Assembly (NCBI GenBank): GCA_964658445.1
Contig: CAZZZH010000200.1
Location: 1 to 8,693, forward strand
Length of the DNA: 8,693 bases
Direction of reading: 5' to 3'
Source: Ilyomonas sp964658445
GTDB taxonomy: Bacteria; Bacteroidota; Bacteroidia; Chitinophagales; Chitinophagaceae
Of this stretch, positions 1 through 6,035 are shown in pieces (the first letter of the stretch is position 1; the number at the start of each line of letters is the position of its first letter). The notes below the pieces were generated by a model. That model did not search any database, had not been told where the DNA came from, and saw nothing but the letters and a program-made list of their open reading frames with translations. The position numbers and the translations under genes are program-made.

Positions 1-814
1 GGCTGCTTAGGAGGTTTCTGTTACTTCGGTTTCGCACACCAAATAAATACGTGACTTTGTTTTTATGTGCTGTGCCTTCCAGATGAAGTCCTTGTTCTAA
101 CAAACCTACATACGCCGAGCCGCCCGATGTGGTTGGCTTTTTATAAGTGATGTCGAGAACAGAACTCATCTTATCGCCATATTTCGCCTGAAAGCCACCA
201 TTATAAAACCTAACGCCACTGGTTAGTTCCGGATTAATAAAGCTTAGGCCTTCCTGCTGCCCGCTTCTTACCAAATAAGGACGAAACACTTCAAAATCGT
301 TTACGTACAAGAGGTTCTCGTCATAGCTTCCTCCGCGCACGCTATACTGCGAGGTTAGCTCGTTATTGCTGCCCACAAAAACTTTAATCAAACTCTCTAT
401 ATTGCCCAGCGGCGAAGGGTTTACCAAGGCTCTTGTAGGGTCTACATTTATCAAACCACTTTGCTCCCTGTCTTTATCGTTTGTTACCGTTACCTTGTTC
501 AGTTCCTGAACAAAACGTTCCATCTTTATCGTTATCTTTTCTTCCTCATTTACGTTGAGGTAAAAGTTCTTCTGTACACTTTTATAACCCGTGTAAGAGA
601 ACACCAAAGCCACTGGCCGTGCGGCTTCCAGCGAAATAGAAAAGAAGCCCGAATCGTTAGTCGTAGTGCCTTTGTTGTTGTTTAATAATTGTATAGAAAC
701 ATGCGCCAATGGCTTGTCATCTTCGTTCCATACTTTACCCGAAACGGTTGCTCGCTTTTGCGCTAGCAACGAAGAAGCCATACAACAAAAAATAAAAAGA
801 AAATACTTACTCAA
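1..814 (-). CDS. TonB-dependent outer-membrane receptor, N-terminal part (gene cut by window edge)
   Basis: About 271 residues of the N terminus are visible; the rest, including the beta-barrel, lies beyond position 1. The protein begins with a signal peptide (hydrophobic FLFIFCCMASSLLA, cleavage probably after A18). A carboxypeptidase-regulatory-like beta-sandwich domain follows at about residues 22-100 (VSGKV, then NDSGFFSI, then YTGYKSV). A TonB plug domain starts near 115, with QYSVRGGSYDENLLYVND, RSGQQEGLSFINPE, and then GGFQAKYGDKMSSVLDITY. These motifs are typical of a widespread Bacteroidota receptor family that imports a ligand across the outer membrane using TonB energy; the ligand cannot be told. 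I place the start at the TTG at 814, because the only in-frame ATG (781) falls inside the signal peptide and a TGA stop sits at 832-830. It lies 77 bp downstream of rpe in the same direction, with no terminator between them, so co-transcription is possible. The family call is firm; the start is less certain. Confidence 0.88.
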   Translation of the reverse strand, partial: MSKYFLFIFCCMASSLLAQKRATVSGKVWNEDDKPLAHVSIQLLNNNKGTTTNDSGFFSISLEAARPVALVFSYTGYKSVQKNFYLNVNEEEKITIKMERFVQELNKVTVTNDKDREQSGLINVDPTRALVNPSPLGNIESLIKVFVGSNNELTSQYSVRGGSYDENLLYVNDFEVFRPYLVRSGQQEGLSFINPELTSGVRFYNGGFQAKYGDKMSSVLDITYKKPTTSGGSAYVGLLEQGLHLEGTAHKNKVTYLFGVRNRSNRNLLSS

Positions 815-891
815 GAAATGCTTGTTAGTTCAGTGGGAAAGATACGGATAAGGATAGAATGACAATTAAATGTGTGTTTGTTTATTGAGTT

Positions 892-1539
892 TTACATTGC
901 CTTCATCTTTTCAATCGTTCCTATCACATCTTCCGAATGAAATACACTGCTGCCTGCCACCAGCACATTGGCTCCTGCATGTACCACGGCTCTTGCATTC
1001 TGCAGAGAGATACCGCCATCCACTTCAATCAAGGTGTGATAACCTTTCTCATCAATGATACGCCGCAACTGTCTTATTTTATCTATGCTATGGTCAATGA
1101 ATTTTTGCCCGCCAAAACCCGGATTAACACTCATGATTAATACCACATCAAGGTATTGCAATACATCTTTCAACAACTCGATAGGAGTATGCGGGTTCAA
1201 CACCACACCCGCCATAATCCCTAAGTTTTTTATCTGTTCAATATTACGGTGCAAATGCCGGCATGCTTCATAATGCACAAGAATGCTATCAGCGCCAGCC
1301 TTTTTAAATTCTTCTACATATCGCTCGGGTTCCTCTATCATCAGGTGCACATCACAATGTTTTTTGGTTGCACTTCTTATTGCTTCAATAATGGGAAAGC
1401 CAAATGAAATATTCGGTACAAAACGCCCGTCCATCACATCAAGATGACACCATTCGGCAGCACTCTGGTTCACCAGTTCTACCTGGTCGGCAAGATGTAA
1501 AAAGTCGGAAGCTAAAAACGAAGGTGCGATAATCGGCAT
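892..1539 (-). CDS. rpe: Ribulose-phosphate 3-epimerase
   Basis: This cytoplasmic enzyme interconverts D-ribulose 5-phosphate and D-xylulose 5-phosphate in the pentose phosphate pathway. The 215 residues match the usual family length and form one TIM barrel. Visible hallmarks are the N-terminal IIAPSFLASDF, the metal and active-site strand HLDVMDGRFVPNISFG (H32, D34, with D34 a catalytic acid/base), the second metal histidine in DVHLMIEEPE (H65), the phosphate loop MSVNPGFGGQKF (136-147), the second catalytic aspartate in EVDGGI (D174), and the phosphate-binding AGSSVF near the C terminus (195-200). All four expected metal ligands (H32, D34, H65, D174) are present, so the enzyme should be active. 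The ATG at 1539 puts APSFLASDF at the right distance from the N terminus. It is preceded by a 127-bp AT-rich spacer after the TPR lipoprotein gene and followed by the TonB receptor gene on the same strand. No clear TAnnTTTG element was found upstream. Confidence 0.97.
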   Translation of the reverse strand: MPIIAPSFLASDFLHLADQVELVNQSAAEWCHLDVMDGRFVPNISFGFPIIEAIRSATKKHCDVHLMIEEPERYVEEFKKAGADSILVHYEACRHLHRNIEQIKNLGIMAGVVLNPHTPIELLKDVLQYLDVVLIMSVNPGFGGQKFIDHSIDKIRQLRRIIDEKGYHTLIEVDGGISLQNARAVVHAGANVLVAGSSVFHSEDVIGTIEKMKAM

Positions 1540-1666
1540 ATAAATGAATTATGAATGATGATTTATGAATCTGGGTTAACTGTATAATGTTGGATGTGAA
1601 ATGTACTAAGTAAAGCGAATAATGGATAAAACATCGTATATCACATATCTGACATTGGACGTTTTT
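1540..1666. repeat. AT-rich intergenic spacer with short degenerate repeats
   Basis: This spacer between the TPR lipoprotein gene and rpe holds no gene. It contains several near-copies of two short words. Next to rpe, the minus strand reads ATTCATAA, ATCATC, ATTCATA, ATTCATTTA in succession (about 1541-1570). Farther upstream it reads ACATTTC, ACATCCA, ACATTAT (about 1583-1605), and related ACAT words recur on the plus strand at 1630-1660. The period is roughly 6-9 bp and the copies are imperfect. I infer a decayed low-complexity intergenic repeat; a similar TTATGAATG word occurs upstream of the ABC ATPase gene near 5917. A regulatory role is not shown. Confidence 0.4.
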
Positions 1667-2476
1667 TCACTTTTCCACTCGTTCCAATGCAGCCTTAGTT
1701 TCCGGCGATTCCTTATCCAAAGTCAACGATTGTTTAAAGTAAAAAGCAGCACTATCTTTTTTGTTCATCAGCTCGTAGCAGCGGCCCATGTAGTAATACG
1801 CATCGGGATATAAATGATTCACATTCGCTGCGAGCGAAAACACGTCTAATGCCTGCCCATATTGCTTTGCATCAAAATAAACCAATCCTTTTTCTATGTA
1901 GGCAGGCATGTATGTGTAATCGTTGCTGACGCATTCATCAAACAAATTCAAGGCAAGCTGCCGCTGTCCGGTTCGTGCATTATATACTCCGGCAACAAAG
2001 GCAGACGAAGCATCATAATCTCGGCCCAAACCCATGCTTTTTACCCGGCTGCAAAGCAATAGACTACGGGCATTTTTCTGCTCTGCATATAAATTGGCAA
2101 GGCTTAATAGAGCATCTGGCGATGCATAAATTTTGATAGCCGTTGCATAATCTTTCTCAGCCTCGGCTGTATCGCTTGCATGTTCATTTATTTGCCCGCG
2201 TGTGTACCAAATACCATAGTTAGCACTGTCTTTTTTTAATAACGAATCCATTTGCGCCAATGCAGGCTTAAAGAGGTTTAGGCTATCTAATTCCATAGCC
2301 AGTTTCATACGCAAGCCATTACTGTCAGGATATTCTTCTACCTGCTTTTGCAAAGCGGTTACCTGCGGTGTTATGTCTTTCTCTTTTCTACTGCTTCCGG
2401 TGGCGGGTTTATCATTGTTATTGCACGCTATAAAAACAATGATTGAAGGCAGTAGTAAAAAAAAATAATTCTTCAT
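1667..2476 (-). CDS. TPR-repeat lipoprotein
   Basis: This 269-residue protein carries a lipoprotein signal peptide: positively charged MKNY, a hydrophobic stretch, and a lipobox VFIAC with the lipidated cysteine at position 18. A low-complexity linker (NNNDKPATGSS) follows. The rest is helical with tetratricopeptide-like repeats at about residues 53-86, 87-119, 120-150, 157-190, 190-223 and 224-257; the last two are clearest (AYIEKGLVYFDAKQYGQALD and AYYYMGRCYELMNKKDSAAF). TPR arrays are protein-protein interaction scaffolds, so a role as a membrane-anchored adaptor in the periplasm is inferred; no catalytic motif is visible. Whether the lipoprotein sits in the inner or outer membrane cannot be told. 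The gene has its own -7 promoter element ending 5 bp before the ATG and diverges from the small membrane protein gene. Family identity is good, function unknown. Confidence 0.9.
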   Translation of the reverse strand: MKNYFFLLLPSIIVFIACNNNDKPATGSSRKEKDITPQVTALQKQVEEYPDSNGLRMKLAMELDSLNLFKPALAQMDSLLKKDSANYGIWYTRGQINEHASDTAEAEKDYATAIKIYASPDALLSLANLYAEQKNARSLLLCSRVKSMGLGRDYDASSAFVAGVYNARTGQRQLALNLFDECVSNDYTYMPAYIEKGLVYFDAKQYGQALDVFSLAANVNHLYPDAYYYMGRCYELMNKKDSAAFYFKQSLTLDKESPETKAALERVEK

Positions 2477-2480
2477 GCTG

Positions 2481-2488
2481 CAAAAGTA
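2481..2488 (-). promoter_or_regulatory. Bacteroidota -7 promoter element of the TPR lipoprotein gene
   Basis: Read on the minus strand this is TACTTTTG, an exact match to the TAnnTTTG consensus of the Bacteroidota primary sigma factor. Only four bases (CAGC) separate it from the ATG ending at 2476, so transcription should begin at or within a base or two of the start codon. No TTG -33 element is seen at 17-23 bp; the nearest TTTG lies 25 bp upstream. Confidence 0.65.
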
Positions 2489-2501
2489 TAGCGTGCAATT
2501 G

Positions 2502-2509
2502 TAGTTTTG
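2502..2509 (+). promoter_or_regulatory. Bacteroidota -7 promoter element of the small membrane protein gene
   Basis: TAGTTTTG matches TAnnTTTG exactly and lies 21 bp before the ATG at 2531. It argues against the in-frame TTG at 2507 as a start codon, because that TTG lies inside the -7 element and would not be transcribed. The -33 position is occupied by CTG (2478-2480), a one-base miss to TTG at 21-bp spacing. It overlaps the lipoprotein gene's promoter region. Confidence 0.6.
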
Positions 2510-2530
2510 ATTGCAAATAAACAGATCAAT

Positions 2531-2998
2531 ATGAACGGAGATTTATACAATGCGTTACTGCATACCCACAGCGTAGGAAGATGGATTCTGATACTGCTGC
2601 TGCTGATCGCAATTTTCAACAGCCTTATTGCAGGTCAACGGCCGTTCATCAAGAGCGATGCAAGAACTGGATTGCTCTTAACCATCGTGGGAGATACCAT
2701 GTTGCTGATCGGTCTTGCGCTTTGGTATTGGGGACCGAAAGGTTATCATTCCATCATTAATGCAGGCGGCTGGGCTGCGGCAATGCACGACCCCACAGCA
2801 CGCTTCTGGGGTGTAGAGCACATTACTGGTATGCTCATCTCTCTAGTTTTCTTACACGTCGGCAAAGCGCAGGGCAAGAAGGCAATGAGCGACAAGCAAA
2901 AGCATAACCGCACCATGTTGTTTTATTTTATTGCTTTGGTAATTATCCTGGCAACTGTTCCTTGGCCAGGCAGAAACATAGCGGGTGGGTGGTATTAA
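2531..2998 (+). CDS. Small four-helix integral membrane protein, function unknown
   Basis: The 155-residue protein has four predicted membrane helices at about residues 16-35, 46-67, 93-112 and 127-145. Histidines sit at helix ends or inside helices: LHTHSVGRW (H11, H13), VEHITGM (H97) and FLHVGKA (H109). Conserved-looking segments include RFWGVEHITGM and the ending VPWPGRNIAGGWY. It resembles a group of small Bacteroidota membrane proteins, some of which I recall being labelled cytochrome-b-like, but I cannot confirm homology, and heme binding through the histidines is only a possibility. I chose the ATG at 2531 rather than the in-frame TTG at 2507 because the TTG lies inside the promoter -7 element. 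The gene stands alone: it diverges from the TPR lipoprotein gene and converges with pdhC, with hairpins between. Confidence 0.85.
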   Translation: MNGDLYNALLHTHSVGRWILILLLLIAIFNSLIAGQRPFIKSDARTGLLLTIVGDTMLLIGLALWYWGPKGYHSIINAGGWAAAMHDPTARFWGVEHITGMLISLVFLHVGKAQGKKAMSDKQKHNRTMLFYFIALVIILATVPWPGRNIAGGWY

Positions 2999-3002
2999 AA
3001 AG

Positions 3003-3035
3003 AAAAGCCCCGCTTCTGGCGGAGCTTAGACTTTT
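3003..3035. terminator. Terminator-like hairpin after the small membrane protein gene
   Basis: The arms are 3005-3013 and 3019-3027 with a five-base loop. The stem has nine positions with one mismatch on the plus strand (C3009 opposite A3023). In leftward RNA the same position is a G-U wobble, so the stem is fully paired, and the hairpin is followed by CTTTTCTTTTT. In rightward RNA the U-tract is short and offset (CTTTTC at 3031). It begins five bases after the stop codon at 2998, so it probably ends the rightward gene, although its form is better suited to leftward transcripts. Confidence 0.6.
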
Positions 3036-3230
3036 CACAGGATAATGACCCTAAAATTTGGATGTGTAAAGTAAACTTTTATTTCTCTGATTAAAAAATT
3101 TTAGTTGCTATTTTCAATGAAAAGAGTATACTTTTTTTACGGTGGCAAAACACATACAAAGAGATTAACAAAGCGGGATAAGACAGGGATTTAATCGAAA
3201 CTCAAAACCTCTTTTCTCTACAATGAAACA

Positions 3231-3272
3231 AAAAGAAAAGCCTTGCTGAATCAACATACAGCAAGGCTTTTT
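3231..3272. terminator. Bidirectional rho-independent terminator downstream of pdhC
   Basis: A perfect 13-bp stem is formed by AAAAGCCTTGCTG (3236-3248) and CAGCAAGGCTTTT (3259-3271) with a ten-base loop. Read leftward, the arm is followed by TTTTCTTTTTG, a good U-tract 17 bp beyond the pdhC stop codon at 3289. Read rightward it is followed by TTTTT, so it can work in both directions. It is the likely 3' end of the pdhC transcript. Confidence 0.85.
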
Positions 3273-3288
3273 AGTAAAACAAAATCAT

Positions 3289-5061
3289 TTATACCAACAT
3301 CCGCAAAGGCTCTTCCAGCAAGGCTTTCACGGTTTGCAGAAAAGCTGCACCTGTTGCGCCATCTACAACGCGGTGGTCACAACTCAGCGTTACTTTCATT
3401 ATGTTGCCTGGCACTACGGCGCCATTCTTTACCACAGGTATTTGCGAAATGCCGCCGATAGCGAGAATACACGCATCGGGCGGGTTGATGATCGCCGTAA
3501 ATTCATCGACGCCAAACATGCCAAGATTAGATATGGTAAACGTGCTGCCTTCCCAATCGGCAGGCTGCAGCTTCTTGTCTTTTGCCTTCTGTGCAAAATC
3601 TTTTACCTCTTTTGAGATCTGGCTCAGCGGCTTGCTGTCGGCATTCCGAACCACCGGAACCAGTAACCCTTCCTCAACTGCAACGGCTACGCCGATGTTT
3701 ACGTTATGGTTGATTCTTATCTTATCACCCAACCAACTGCTGTTGATTTTCGGGTGCTGTGTCAGTGCCACAGCTACGGCTTTTAGCACAATATCATTAA
3801 AGCTGATTTTTACCTTGCTCAACTCGTTGATGCGGGTGCGCGCTGTAATGGCGGCATCCATATCAATGGTCATAGTGATATAAAAATGCGGCGCGGTAAA
3901 CAGGCTTTCACTCAGCCGGCGCGCAATGGTTTTGCGCATCTGCGATACCGGAACTTCGTTATATGCAGTCGACTGTTGATTGTTAACGGTGGCCGATAGT
4001 TGTGCGCTTGCAGCCGGCTGTTGTGCAGGTGGCTCACTGCTAATGGCAGAAGGCTTGGCAACTTCCGGTTTGTAATTCTCTATATCTGTTTTCGTAATTC
4101 TTCCATTGTCACCGCTGCCTTTCACAGCACTTAAATCAATGCCTTTTTCCTGCGCAATTTTTTTGGCTAACGGCGAGGCAAAAATGCGTCCTCCGTTTAT
4201 CACTTCCATAGGCTGCACAGCTTTTCCATTAGTAGCCGGCGGCTGCTGCGATAGAGGCGGGTTCTGCACTTGCGGGTTTGCCGGTGCTACATCGCCCTCG
4301 CCTTTTTGCGTATCTGCTTCTTCTTTTGGAGCGCTATCCAAAGCACCTGCATGAGTATCAATATTAGCCGACGGTTGTGCGCTACCTTTGATACCATTTA
4401 CTATTTCCTGTACGTTCAGGTCTTCTTTACCAATGATTGCAAGCAGATCATTCACCTGCACTTTCTCACCGGGTTTTGCTCCTTGAAACAACAACTTTCC
4501 ATCCTTATAGCTCTCCAGTTCCATGGTGGCTTTATCGGTTTCTATTTCTGCCAGCACGTCGCCTTTTTTTACATCATCACCTACATTCTTTTGCCATGAA
4601 GCTATTACGCCTTCTGTCATCGTGTCGCTCAGGCGCGGCATCAGCACCACTTCTTCCATCTTGCTGTAATCTTTGCCGGGCGCAGAAGTCTGTTGAGCAG
4701 CAGCAGGCTGCGCAGGCGGTGTTTCTTTCTGGGGTTGCGGCGCTTGTGTATTGGTAGATGGCTGCGAAACATTGGCGCCATTGCCACCAGTATGTTTGGA
4801 GACAATACCCGCCACGTCTTCGCCCTGGTTGCCGATGATGGCAAGCAGATCGTTTACCTGTAGTTTTCCACCATCTCCGGCACCTACATGCAGCAGGGTA
4901 CCATCTTTATAACTTTCCAGTTCCATTGTTGCTTTATCGGTTTCTATTTCGGCAAGCACTTCGCCTTTTTTTACCGGGTCGCCCACTTTCTTATGCCAGG
5001 AAGCTATTACGCCTTCGGTCATGGTATCACTCAATCGGGGCATTAAAATTTCTTCAGCCAT
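3289..5061 (-). CDS. pdhC: Pyruvate dehydrogenase E2, dihydrolipoamide acetyltransferase
   Basis: E2 is the core of the cytoplasmic pyruvate dehydrogenase complex and transfers acetyl groups from lipoyl-lysine to CoA. The 590 residues show the full layout. Lipoyl domain 1 is at 1-77, with the lipoylation lysine K43 in EIETDKATMELES. Lipoyl domain 2 is at 135-212, with K177 in the same motif. Pro/Ala/Gln-rich linkers separate the domains. The E1/E3-binding domain at about 293-330 reads IFASPLAKKIAQEKGIDL, then GSGDNGRITKTDI. The catalytic acyltransferase domain at about 368-590 has DHRVVDG (H563, D567), and both catalytic residues are present. MPRLSDTMTEG at the start of each lipoyl domain and the two-lipoyl layout favour a pyruvate E2 over a 2-oxoglutarate E2. 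The ATG at 5061 places the lipoyl domain at the very N terminus. E1 and E3 genes are not in the window, so the complex is encoded at more than one locus. No clear -7 element was found upstream. Confidence 0.96.
   Translation of the reverse strand: MAEEILMPRLSDTMTEGVIASWHKKVGDPVKKGEVLAEIETDKATMELESYKDGTLLHVGAGDGGKLQVNDLLAIIGNQGEDVAGIVSKHTGGNGANVSQPSTNTQAPQPQKETPPAQPAAAQQTSAPGKDYSKMEEVVLMPRLSDTMTEGVIASWQKNVGDDVKKGDVLAEIETDKATMELESYKDGKLLFQGAKPGEKVQVNDLLAIIGKEDLNVQEIVNGIKGSAQPSANIDTHAGALDSAPKEEADTQKGEGDVAPANPQVQNPPLSQQPPATNGKAVQPMEVINGGRIFASPLAKKIAQEKGIDLSAVKGSGDNGRITKTDIENYKPEVAKPSAISSEPPAQQPAASAQLSATVNNQQSTAYNEVPVSQMRKTIARRLSESLFTAPHFYITMTIDMDAAITARTRINELSKVKISFNDIVLKAVAVALTQHPKINSSWLGDKIRINHNVNIGVAVAVEEGLLVPVVRNADSKPLSQISKEVKDFAQKAKDKKLQPADWEGSTFTISNLGMFGVDEFTAIINPPDACILAIGGISQIPVVKNGAVVPGNIMKVTLSCDHRVVDGATGAAFLQTVKALLEEPLRMLV
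4426..5061 (-). repeat. Tandem lipoyl-domain duplication inside pdhC
   Basis: Two copies of the lipoyl domain (codons 1-77 and 135-212) are spaced 402 bp apart. They still share exact DNA words at that spacing: GCTTTATCGGTTTCTATTTC at 4529-4548 and 4931-4950, and GAAGCTATTACGCCTTC at 4598-4614 and 5000-5016 (plus-strand reading). At protein level the first 50 residues of each are nearly the same. This is in-frame domain duplication within a normal gene, not a mobile repeat. Confidence 0.85.
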
Positions 5062-5269
5062 ATCGGTACATTTTCGCTTTGATAAATTATAGTTGCAGAG
5101 AAAAAATCGTTAGCAAATGATCCGGTTTTCGTCGTTGCAAACGCGGCGTGAAATTACAGTAAAAACGATTTGCAAAAGAGGTGTTTGTTTTTTTAAAATT
5201 AAAAGGAATATCAGTTACGAATGAAAGTTTCTCATACCGATGATTCTTGGTTTATCTAGCTGTACATAA
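5062..5269. other. AT-rich spacer between the ABC ATPase gene and pdhC
   Basis: The 208 bp should hold the pdhC promoter, because the ATPase gene upstream is unrelated in function. No exact TAnnTTTG was found on the minus strand; the nearest look-alikes have at least two mismatches (for instance TAATTTAT near 5082-5089, and ATCATTTG at 5114-5121, where the first two bases are AT instead of TA). No clear terminator for the ATPase gene was found, so read-through from it into pdhC remains possible. No gene or RNA was recognised. Confidence 0.5.
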
Positions 5270-5899
5270 TTACTTATACTCTAGTATATTCAGCCTTTCA
5301 CCACAAAAATCGTATTCATTAATATCATTACTGCTTACTACTATCAGCTTCTCTTTGCAATACGTTTCTATTAAATGATGATACAGCGCAAAACCAGTCG
5401 TATCAAGGTTTGTACAAGGCTCGTCCAGCAATAAAACAGGCACATCCGAAAAAATAGCCTGCGCCAGTTTAATGCGTTGCTTCATGCCACTGCTGTAGTA
5501 CCTAATTTGTTTATCAGCGGCTTTCCTTAAACCAATATGATCTATTATTTGCAGAATGGAAACCTGCGGTAATAAAGGCTTGAAAGAAGCATGAAAAGAA
5601 AGAAATTCTCTTGCTGTCATCTCTTCAATCACTTCAAGATAAGGTGCGCAAACTGAAATGGATTGAAATACATCATTTTCGTTAATGACCGACCCTTTAT
5701 CTTTTACTTGCTTTTTCCATTCCACGCTTCCTTCGCTGGCTTGCATGTTGGCAGCTATCACCTGCAGCAAAGTGCTTTTGCCACTTCCGTTCGGGCCGAT
5801 AATAGCATAACTTTTACCAGCTTCCAAAACAGCATTCACCTTACGAAATATCCAGTCTCTGTTGAAGCGTTTGCCCGCATTGGAGAGCTGAATGATCAT
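5270..5899 (-). CDS. ABC transporter ATP-binding protein (orphan, atypical Q- and H-loops)
   Basis: This is a single 209-residue nucleotide-binding domain, near the minimal length for ABC ATPases and similar in size to CcmA-type subunits. Visible motifs are Walker A GPNGSGKST (35-43), signature SSGMKQR (136-142), Walker B VLLLDEP (155-161) with catalytic E160, and D-loop NLD (164-166). The Q-loop region reads ISVCAPYLEVIEEMTAREFL with no glutamine where one is expected, and the H-loop reads VVSSNDINEYDFC, with N191 where the switch histidine normally sits. It presumably powers a membrane partner at the cytoplasmic face, but no permease gene lies next to it, so the substrate is unknown; I recall similar single-domain ATPases in other Bacteroidota. 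The ATG at 5899 gives a normal N terminus. A strong terminator separates it from yidC upstream, implying its own promoter in 5900-5940, where none matches consensus. Confidence 0.88.
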   Translation of the reverse strand: MIIQLSNAGKRFNRDWIFRKVNAVLEAGKSYAIIGPNGSGKSTLLQVIAANMQASEGSVEWKKQVKDKGSVINENDVFQSISVCAPYLEVIEEMTAREFLSFHASFKPLLPQVSILQIIDHIGLRKAADKQIRYYSSGMKQRIKLAQAIFSDVPVLLLDEPCTNLDTTGFALYHHLIETYCKEKLIVVSSNDINEYDFCGERLNILEYK

Positions 5900-5940
5900 T
5901 GATCGTAATTATAAGTTATGAATGTAAATACGATTTACTA

Positions 5941-5980
5941 AGTAATAAAAACCCTTCTTACAGGAAGGGTTTTTATTACT
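5941..5980. terminator. Bidirectional rho-independent terminator downstream of yidC
   Basis: A perfect 17-bp inverted repeat, AGTAATAAAAACCCTTC (5941-5957) and its complement (5964-5980), encloses a six-base loop TTACAG. The core ACCCTTC/GAAGGGT is followed by TTTTTATTACT in either direction, so it should terminate both ways. It lies 55 bp beyond the yidC stop codon and 41 bp before the ABC ATPase start codon, and is the likely 3' end of yidC mRNA. Confidence 0.9.
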
Positions 5981-6035
5981 GATTTTTTATAGCAGGAAGC
6001 TGGATGCTCATCGCGCATAACCTAAACCTCGCGGC

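Larger units (their letters stand above)
2999..3288. other. Convergent gene-free region between small membrane protein gene and pdhC
   Basis: The 290 bp between two converging genes hold two terminator-like hairpins (listed separately), one near each end. The 200 bp between the hairpins are AT-rich. The longest ATG frame I could follow there is about 16 codons (from 3117) and has no features of a gene. No TAnnTTTG element was found on either strand. I see no recognisable RNA gene. Confidence 0.6.

Noticed and set aside
461..1273. Rightward open frames antisense to the TonB receptor and rpe
   Set aside because: Both leftward frames encode strongly conserved protein motifs; the rightward frames are short, overlapping and featureless.
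2507..2530. Extended TTG start for the small membrane protein (eight extra residues)
   Set aside because: The TTG lies within the exact -7 element TAGTTTTG, so it would not be in the transcript; the ATG at 2531 fits better.
3117..3170. Possible tiny ORF and an imperfect palindrome around GTATAC in the pdhC-proximal spacer
   Set aside because: The frame is about 16 codons, lacks a promoter or ribosome site, and the palindrome has a mismatch and is mainly A/T runs.
3401..3883. 160-codon rightward open frame inside pdhC
   Set aside because: It is antisense to the conserved catalytic domain of pdhC, its predicted protein has no recognisable motif, and no promoter precedes it. It is a shadow of the real coding frame.
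4106..4757. Overlapping rightward open frames across the pdhC linkers and lipoyl domains
   Set aside because: They mirror the repeated lipoyl and Pro/Ala-rich codons on the other strand; the predicted proteins are low-complexity and unlike any family I know.
5101..5180. Two similar GCAAAnGA segments about 59 bp apart upstream of pdhC
   Set aside because: The shared part is only eight bases within A-rich sequence; chance is the simpler explanation.
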